From positions 1 through 30,062 of the forward strand of contig JBHIFB010000024.1 of the NCBI GenBank assembly GCA_046760905.1: 30,062 nucleotides of DNA, read 5' to 3'. Below, in pieces: positions 24,427-30,062 of this stretch (position 1 is the stretch's first letter; each line of letters starts with the position of its first letter). The position numbers were made by a program, and so were the translations under genes. Origin of the DNA: JBHIFB01 sp046760905. Its GTDB lineage: Bacteria > Gemmatimonadota > CAZMKB01. The notes beneath the pieces were generated by a model that saw nothing but the letters and a program-made list of their open reading frames with translations, was not told the origin of the DNA and did no database searches.

Positions 24427-26400
24427 TCAGTAGATATATCCGAGAGCCTTGAGCTGATCCTCAGTCGCTTTATCTATCTTTCGGCTTTCTCCTTCGACCG
24501 CTTTCGATGATGAGGATCGGTGAATCGCCTCCATCTTCGCAAGCAGCGAATCACGCAAGTTAATGAGGCTATCTGAGATGTCACGATTCTCATCACTGTC
24601 ACTGGAAAGATCAAATAACAGCGTCTTCTTCAGAAGTCCTTTCTCGTATTTCAGAAGCTTGTATCTCCCATCCGTGTAAAACCATGCCCTTCGCCCCCCC
24701 TTCAGTACCTCTCCGTATGCGTCGAAAGAGACTGGGCCTCGATCACCTTCACGCAAGGCCGGAACGAGACTTCTCCCCGCCGACTCAATTTCATCATCGA
24801 TCCCGCTGAGATCCAGAAGCGTCGGCATGACATCCACCAGAGAGGAGATGGCTGTAATCCTGGTTCCTGCCTCAATCGCCTGCGGGTACCTTATCAGCAT
24901 CGGAATCCTCACAACCTCGTTAAAGAGTGAATGCCCGTGTCCCCACATGCTGTGTTCGAAGAATTCTTCCCCGTGGTCGGATGTGAGCAGTATGATCGTG
25001 CCATCGAGTAATTCCCTCTCGCCAAGTTCATAGAAGAATGCCCCGAGCCGATTATCCAGGTATGCGATTTCCCCGTCATATTCACCCACGACCGTTTCTA
25101 TGAGCTCCCTCTCGACCGATTCCATCCTGTCGAAGGGTTGGAAGCCGTAATTATGCGTGGGCTGAACGTATGCACCAGGTAGGATGGATGTGAAACGCGT
25201 GTCATAGGGAGGGGGCGGGGTGTAGGGAAAATGCGGTTCTATGTAGTGGATGTAGGCGAAGAAGGGCCTTGCAGAATCCTCATCAACCCATTCGAGGAAA
25301 CGGCCGTTCAGGGAATCCACCGATGAATCATAGTCCACGCGCTCCCTGAACCGCAGAATAGCCTCGAGCTTCCAGAAATAATCCTCGACTTTCCTCTTCC
25401 GATCCTGATTGCCCCTTAGAAGCGTCCTTATAATGTTACCGAGCATCAGCTCCCTCACCATCTGTGCTTTCCCGTAGTAGAAAAGATCCACACCCTGGTC
25501 GAAACCGAACAGTGGAGACACCAGGTTGTTCGAAGTCAGGATTGCCGTCCTGTATCCTTTATCGCGATACACCTCAGGCAGTATTCTGAAGGATTCCATT
25601 AGACCGCTCCCCATCGTCGTCGTCTGGTGCGTCGAGGGGAAGTAACCCGTCATCAAGCTCGCCGTGGCGGGCTTGGTCCAGGATGCCTGTGAGTATGCGT
25701 TTAAAAACAGCGCTCCTTCCTCCGCAAGCTTGTCAATATTCGGACTCGTCTTTCGTTCGTATCCGTAGCAAGACAGATGATCCGCCCGCAGGGTGTCAAT
25801 GAGCAATACAAGCACATTCGGCATCGACGGTGAGGGGATTCCTCGAGCAGCGGGGTTTCCAGTACCCGCCCGGGAAAGCGAGATGATTACGGAAGCGATT
25901 AGACACAGAGCCACGGCGTACTTCCAGACCTTGAGTGTCCTTTTCAGTCCACCCCCACTCTCCCGGAGAAGCCTGTAGATGTACCTCCAGAGGATGTAGA
26001 CGAATGCGAAAAAGATGGCATCGAACACAAGAGACTGTATGTCGAGGTATGAGGGAAACAGCTTGGAATTCACATAACCACCGCCGATCAGAAAAAGAGT
26101 ACCGCATGAAATGATTGTAAGGTAGAAGGCCGTGAGTCTCCACTCATCTCCGAATCCGATCCTCCCCGATAACCTTGCCAGCAGAGCTGTGACAAGGCCA
26201 AGAAGAAAACCGGCCACAGACCAGACGATACCGTAGATGACCATTGATGGGAAGTAGAAACGGGGATTTATGATGGCCATTGGACCTGAGGCGATAAGAA
26301 GAACGGTAATTTCAACAAATGCAGTCGTTGCGCCAACCAGAAATCCCAGGGATGCCGATCTTCTTAGATGCTTATTTATTGACAATCCATTTGCTGGCAT
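24427..26400 (-). CDS. Membrane-anchored sulfatase-fold enzyme with Thr nucleophile
   Basis: 657 residues. About five membrane helices (19-187) precede a periplasmic sulfatase-fold domain: NVLVLLIDTLRADHLSCYGY (metal Asp), SWTKPATASLMTG, LLTSDHGEEFFEHSMWGHGHSLFNEVVRIPMLIRYP (metal Asp, His and the next His). In true sulfatases the nucleophile lies in C/S-x-P-x-R and becomes formylglycine. Here the same place reads T242-K-P-A-T, so both the modified residue and the Arg are absent. A Thr nucleophile is the rule in phosphoethanolamine and glycerol-phosphate transferases of this superfamily, so phospho-group transfer or cleavage is more likely than sulfate removal. The C-terminus EDQLKALGYIY resembles that of the protein at 20449-22104. 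It follows the GH-like gene after 23 bases, as one operon. Confidence 0.87.
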   Translation of the reverse strand: MPANGLSINKHLRRSASLGFLVGATTAFVEITVLLIASGPMAIINPRFYFPSMVIYGIVWSVAGFLLGLVTALLARLSGRIGFGDEWRLTAFYLTIISCGTLFLIGGGYVNSKLFPSYLDIQSLVFDAIFFAFVYILWRYIYRLLRESGGGLKRTLKVWKYAVALCLIASVIISLSRAGTGNPAARGIPSPSMPNVLVLLIDTLRADHLSCYGYERKTSPNIDKLAEEGALFLNAYSQASWTKPATASLMTGYFPSTHQTTTMGSGLMESFRILPEVYRDKGYRTAILTSNNLVSPLFGFDQGVDLFYYGKAQMVRELMLGNIIRTLLRGNQDRKRKVEDYFWKLEAILRFRERVDYDSSVDSLNGRFLEWVDEDSARPFFAYIHYIEPHFPYTPPPPYDTRFTSILPGAYVQPTHNYGFQPFDRMESVERELIETVVGEYDGEIAYLDNRLGAFFYELGERELLDGTIILLTSDHGEEFFEHSMWGHGHSLFNEVVRIPMLIRYPQAIEAGTRITAISSLVDVMPTLLDLSGIDDEIESAGRSLVPALREGDRGPVSFDAYGEVLKGGRRAWFYTDGRYKLLKYEKGLLKKTLLFDLSSDSDENRDISDSLINLRDSLLAKMEAIHRSSSSKAVEGESRKIDKATEDQLKALGYIY

Positions 26401-26423
26401 GATATGCCGACACCGGAATAATA

Positions 26424-28280
26424 CTACCTCAATAATACGAGCTTCCTCGTGGCACTCTCCCCACCGGCTCTCAATCGATAAATATAAACACCCGAAGGAA
26501 GGGAAACACCCCTCTCGTTTTTTCCATCCCAGATGACATCGTACCGTCCGGGAGCGAGGGAATCATCAACCAACGTGCGCACTTTGATCCCCCTCCCGTT
26601 ATATACGGACAGGCTTGCCCGCGTTTCAGACCCGGCTTCGCCATCTATCGAGAATGTGATTGTCGTGATAGGGTTGAAAGGATTGGGATAGTTCTGCTGA
26701 AGACTCAGCACCCTCGGAGGGTGATGCAGATTCTCCCCCCCATCATCAATTGCAGTTGGCTCCAGCACGTATGTGACGAAGGTAGGATGCTGATCCACTG
26801 TGAGCAAGATCCTCCAGTCTGTTTCCTCCGGATCCACATGAATTTCAACGTCAGGAAATCTCCTTATTACTATTTCGAATACATCCTGCGGGATGTCCAG
26901 GATTACCTCACTGCTTCCAGAACCTCCGTATCCATCATCCCACCACAGCGCGGTCACCCTCCTCTTGCCTTCTTCTCCGGCTGCAAGCAATTCCCAGTGC
27001 ACTATGTTTGCCACGCTGTTGTCCTCTCGTTCGAACACAGGACGGCTCCCGAGTAGGGAAGTTACATACGAATAGGCGATTGCCGCATACCTGGGCTCGA
27101 AGCCTCCTCCCTCTTTTTTCGGATACCCGTCTCCCAGCCCGATCTTGTCCGAGGTCAACATCCATCTCTCACCCGCTTCAAATCCGTCGCTCATCGGAAA
27201 CCAGCAAAACAGCTTCAATCCGCAACGCACCGCCTGCACCATCTTCTTTACCACGTCCTGAGCGTGATCGACGGACTCCCTGTCGTACTCTTCATTACGG
27301 TTCCTGATTCCCATCTCGTTGGACAACTTGACATCTACTTCATACCCCCCTTCACCCATCTTTGCATCCACCCACCCTATCACATCATCCATGTACTCAT
27401 AATCCTCGTAGAAGTGAAAATTGTATGCATCGATCCATCCCCCCATATTCCTCACGAGGGAATCCGCGAAGGCGATATCCCTGGCGTTCTGCTCGAGTCT
27501 GTATGCTATCCTCTCCATTCCGTTCGGCCCGGTGAAAACGTATGACCCATTCCGGCTCGAGCGGCGGTAATAACCGGTGGCGAACTCACATATCTCCGCA
27601 TCGCTGTATTCTCCGGAGGCGATCATATCCGACACTATACACCAGCCGAACAAGCCGCTCGCCAGGCCTGAATTGGTAACCACTATTCCAGGACACGCAT
27701 CGTGAGCTGCTTTGTATGCAGTTTTTAAGATCTTCAAATAGTCTCTCCACTCCCCATAGAAAAACTTCAGGCTGTTCGCCTCATTCTCCACCACTATCAC
27801 ATTCACCCTGCCACATACATGGCTCACCAGATTGTATACAAAATCATAGTAACTCTGGCTGTATCCGTAATCCGCATCCCACTCTTGTGAAAGATCCAAC
27901 GGCAGGAATGACCCGTTATCGTATCGCTCTCCATAGAGGTTACCCTCTGTCGCCCACTCCAGCTCACCGAGTCTCACGAGCAGCACCGCCTCCATTCCGT
28001 GTGATTCCATGGAATCGAGGCTCTCATCGACACTGCCAAACCTGAACACATCATCGACCGCCTCGATGTGCTTCCAGAAAATCCTTATTCTCCCCCATTC
28101 TCCTCCCATATCCTCCACTTCCTCGAAGAAGTCAAACCACCGCGCCATCCCGTAGGGACAGCTGGCTTCTGATTCCTGCCCGATCAGTCTTGCTTCTGTT
28201 ACATGAAAACCCAGAGAGAGTAAGAACACTACCCGGAAGGCGCTGAAAATTTTTTTAGGAGAATATTGAAAGATTTTCAT
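26424..28280 (-). CDS. Secreted clan GH-A-like glycoside hydrolase with C-terminal FlgD-like sorting domain
   Basis: 618 residues from the ATG at 28280, preceded by GGGGGGTG; the frame is open to a TTG at 28295 but that lies inside the ribosome site. Signal peptide about 1-32. The barrel has IRIFWKHIEAV near its first strand, acid/base E167 (IVVENEANS) and probable nucleophile E322 (KLSNEMGI). It aligns along its length with the plus-strand protein at 22917-24350, including YYDFVYNLVSHV, AYKAAHDACPG and TGYYRRSS. After a beta domain (430-535) comes the tail LQQNYPNPFNPITTITF...SGVYIYRLRAGGESATRKLVLLR, nearly the same as on the M14 peptidase. Family number and substrate are not recognised. Confidence 0.84.
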   Translation of the reverse strand: MKIFQYSPKKIFSAFRVVFLLSLGFHVTEARLIGQESEASCPYGMARWFDFFEEVEDMGGEWGRIRIFWKHIEAVDDVFRFGSVDESLDSMESHGMEAVLLVRLGELEWATEGNLYGERYDNGSFLPLDLSQEWDADYGYSQSYYDFVYNLVSHVCGRVNVIVVENEANSLKFFYGEWRDYLKILKTAYKAAHDACPGIVVTNSGLASGLFGWCIVSDMIASGEYSDAEICEFATGYYRRSSRNGSYVFTGPNGMERIAYRLEQNARDIAFADSLVRNMGGWIDAYNFHFYEDYEYMDDVIGWVDAKMGEGGYEVDVKLSNEMGIRNRNEEYDRESVDHAQDVVKKMVQAVRCGLKLFCWFPMSDGFEAGERWMLTSDKIGLGDGYPKKEGGGFEPRYAAIAYSYVTSLLGSRPVFEREDNSVANIVHWELLAAGEEGKRRVTALWWDDGYGGSGSSEVILDIPQDVFEIVIRRFPDVEIHVDPEETDWRILLTVDQHPTFVTYVLEPTAIDDGGENLHHPPRVLSLQQNYPNPFNPITTITFSIDGEAGSETRASLSVYNGRGIKVRTLVDDSLAPGRYDVIWDGKNERGVSLPSGVYIYRLRAGGESATRKLVLLR

Positions 28281-28506
28281 AGTCGCACCCCCCAAGGAGA
28301 ACGAATCAATGTTCGGTTTGTTTTCATCAGCTTCCTAAGCTTCGAAATTGCAAGGAGCTAAATACCGTTGATTCACTTCACCCGCTGCAAGTTGAATCCA
28401 CCGGATTTCATGATTGTTTTTAAATCACCTACATTGAGCAACATGTGTGCCGATGTCCGGTTATGTTTCTGGGTGTTTGGAAAAGGTGAAAAGGTGGCTG
28501 CCGCTT
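28281..28506. other. Intergenic region upstream of the minus-strand GH-like gene
   Basis: 226 bases between the acetyltransferase stop and the GH-like start. I see no gene and no convincing promoter: TTGCTC-17-AACAAT on the minus strand is a poor match. A short AGCTT/AAGCT repeat lies near 28330. Confidence 0.35.
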
Positions 28507-29664
28507 TTATAAGGAAGGTAACAGGGGCACTCTCTTTCTTCTGAATCTCTTCATCTTAAGGACACATCCATGGAAAACCGGGGAGCTCTTCAATCGCTTC
28601 CTCAAAAGAAGCCAGGCCAGAAGGAGGGGATAGAGCTGGCTTTTCTTGTTTAGAATATAGGCTTCCATGTACTGTTTGCTAGTTTTGGTCCACTCGAGCT
28701 TGTAATCTTCCTCGCCCTCTGATAGATCAATCTCAGACATCCCATTTGAGAAAAGCCTCTCCACAACATGGGAAACAATCACTTTCCCCGGGGAAAGGTG
28801 GTTGAATCGTTCATCGAAGACCATGTAATATGCATAGAATGAATCCCGCATTACGAAGCTCAGATCAAAGGCCACCTTCTTTCCATTTAGCTCTATGGCA
28901 GTGAGCGAGAGCATGTTCGAGTCCCTGAAAAGCTTTAGAAGATCCCTGAAGAACTCCCTGTTTTTCCCACTTGTCAGAGGATCTATGCCGGCCCTGTGCT
29001 TCCAACCCTGCTCGCCCAGTGATATGATCTCCTTGAAGGATTCCTCCAGGTCTATCTCGTCTGTATGAAGGAAACGCAGCTCACCGACTTTTTTCACCCT
29101 GTTGATCCTATTCCGTATGGTTTTCCTCAACCGCTTACTCACGTTTTTCTTCAGGTAATCCTGATAGTCTCCCTCGATCTTTATATACGGGTACCGGCTT
29201 GCAGGTATTTCCACGAAATGAACTCCACCGGCCTCACTCGCTTTTCTCATGGATCTGATTACCCGGCCGTCTTCGGGCAGCTTGTCTAGTTCGAGGTAAT
29301 CCCACCTATCTTCGCGCATGAGTAGGTTCCTGAACAGTTCCATGAGGGCAGCGTCGACATCTCCCACAGTGAGGAATCCCTGCTGGGAAGATAGGCCATC
29401 GCCTATAACAGTGATCCTCCTGGCGGAGAGCCCGATCTTCCGTGTTTTCTCGACGAAGAACGGAGCGGCAAAAATCGGCATGCCCCCTTCCGAGGCGAAC
29501 ACGACACGGAGATCCTTTCCGGAACCGAAGTGTTTCCACCAGAGGCTGATCCATTCATAGCTCTGAAAAACGTTCGGTTTCTCTGAAAGCTGCTGGAGCT
29601 TCTTCCAATCCGCCTCGAGGCTCTCGAGCTCATGGATGGCTCTCGCTTCCTTGAACATCACCAT
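28507..29664 (-). CDS. CelD/BcsL-type GNAT acetyltransferase (FemAB-like)
   Basis: 385 residues. The N-terminal part includes NVFQSYEWISLWWKHFGSG, typical of this family. The core GNAT domain (about 155-310) has YLKKNVSKRLRKTIRNRINRVKK, SLGEQGWKHRAG, LSLTAIELNGKKVAFDLSFVMRDSFYAYYMVFDERFNHLSPGKVIVSHVVERLF and ISEIDLSEGEEDYKLEWT. Such proteins are annotated with cellulose or exopolysaccharide synthesis and are thought to acylate sugars or to add amino acids. The C-terminus (345-385) is very basic with a short hydrophobic stretch (LYPLLLAWLLLRK), possibly a membrane contact. GGGGAG lies eight bases before the ATG. The gap to the next gene on the strand is 226 bases, so a separate transcript is possible. 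Confidence 0.85.
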   Translation of the reverse strand: MVMFKEARAIHELESLEADWKKLQQLSEKPNVFQSYEWISLWWKHFGSGKDLRVVFASEGGMPIFAAPFFVEKTRKIGLSARRITVIGDGLSSQQGFLTVGDVDAALMELFRNLLMREDRWDYLELDKLPEDGRVIRSMRKASEAGGVHFVEIPASRYPYIKIEGDYQDYLKKNVSKRLRKTIRNRINRVKKVGELRFLHTDEIDLEESFKEIISLGEQGWKHRAGIDPLTSGKNREFFRDLLKLFRDSNMLSLTAIELNGKKVAFDLSFVMRDSFYAYYMVFDERFNHLSPGKVIVSHVVERLFSNGMSEIDLSEGEEDYKLEWTKTSKQYMEAYILNKKSQLYPLLLAWLLLRKRLKSSPVFHGCVLKMKRFRRKRVPLLPSL

Positions 29665-29717
29665 GCAAGCTTCTCCCCAGTCCTGTGATTTGAAAGTCTC
29701 ATGAAAATACTATTGCA

Positions 29718-29735
29718 AGATTCTCTCCAGAATCT
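29718..29735. repeat. Short hairpin upstream of the acetyltransferase gene
   Basis: AGATTCT (29718-29724), loop CTCC, AGAATCT (29729-29735): a perfect 7-base stem with a 4-base loop about 55 bases before the acetyltransferase start. It may be an operator or an RNA leader hairpin. Such short repeats can also occur by chance. Confidence 0.3.
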
Positions 29736-29878
29736 CAAATCGCAGGTGAAGATACGACCTGGTATATATACTGTTTGGCTAATGGAGCGAATGCAGTTAT
29801 CGGTAAGGAGGGCTTTTATGACTTATATATTTTTTCTCTGATAGGATCCTCTTTCATATATCAGCCTCCCGGTTTTGA

Positions 29879-30062
29879 GTGCATGCCGGAGGAATCTGCT
29901 TACAGAAATGGATTTCTCCAGTTCTTCATTCGTATATGCGAGGATATCGTAACGGACATGGCAAGCCCAGGAAGTTTGCCATGAGAGGACTTCTTGGAGA
30001 GGGAGCACCACTGTCAGCTTCATCGATAGCAAGGCTAAGAGCGAAGTGGCAGAGAGAATATG
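29879..30062 (+). pseudogene. IS256/Mutator-type transposase fragment, broken upstream and cut by the window end
   Basis: The last frame reads RKFAMRGLLGEGAPLSASSIARLRAKWQREY, which matches the segment of IS256-type transposases that follows the N-terminal DNA-binding part (pattern: S-x-R-K...L-G...LS-x-S-x-I-x-RL...W-x-EY). This frame is closed by a TGA at 29876, and the expected upstream 100 or so residues are not in it. The frame open before it (29775-29984) contains SAYRNGF, similar to the family's YRNG motif, and would join this frame if one C were restored in the CCC run at 29966-29968. This suggests a frameshifted or degenerate copy; a sequencing error is also possible. No terminal inverted repeat was identified. 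The rest lies beyond the window. Confidence 0.6.

Overview
The window is a piece of bacterial chromosome of moderate GC content. No plasmid, phage or CRISPR signature is visible, and I found no rRNA or tRNA. Two secreted proteins end in the FlgD/Ig-like C-terminal domain that begins QNYPNPFNP and ends in ATRK-VLLR. As I know the literature, this tail is typical of FCB-group and neighbouring candidate phyla (Latescibacteria, Zixibacteria, Eisenbacteria, Krumholzibacteriota, WOR-3 and similar). Together with the beta-barrel protein and YajC it points to a diderm, probably uncultivated, FCB-like bacterium. I cannot name the phylum from sequence alone.

Region 1 (246-9303, minus strand) is a tightly packed housekeeping operon. 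In transcription order it holds yebC-like, ruvC, ruvA, ruvB, a DUF2905 gene, queA, tgt, yajC, def, fmt and a DUF2723 membrane protein. Five of the ten junctions are 4-base ATGA overlaps or 1-base contacts. A good promoter (TTGATT-17-TATATT) lies just upstream of the first gene. The operon joins Holliday-junction resolution, queuosine tRNA modification, the Sec accessory subunit and the N-formyl-methionine cycle. Its Fmt has Cys in place of the expected catalytic Asn.

Region 2 (9304-14192, plus strand) holds a small basic orphan protein preceded by a perfect 20-base palindrome. It is followed by a 1367-residue hybrid histidine kinase with three cysteine-rich sensor modules and a sigma-54-like -24/-12 element upstream.

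Region 3 (14369-20012) holds secreted or envelope proteins. An M1-type metallopeptidase relative and a small beta-barrel protein lie on the minus strand. A large secreted M14 carboxypeptidase lies on the plus strand. The barrel and M14 genes diverge from a short region where a 31-base inverted repeat sits midway between two opposed promoters.

Region 4 (20311-29664) looks like the edge of a surface-polysaccharide or envelope-modification locus. A plus-strand operon carries an alkaline-phosphatase-superfamily enzyme, a WcaJ/PglC-type phosphoglycosyl transferase and a secreted clan GH-A-like protein. It runs head-on into a minus-strand set carrying a CelD/FemAB-type acetyltransferase, a paralogous GH-A-like protein and a membrane-bound sulfatase-fold enzyme. 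Each arm therefore pairs one alkaline-phosphatase-fold enzyme with one copy of the same glycosidase-like family. Only one glycosidase copy carries the C-terminal sorting domain. The window ends inside a broken IS256-type transposase.
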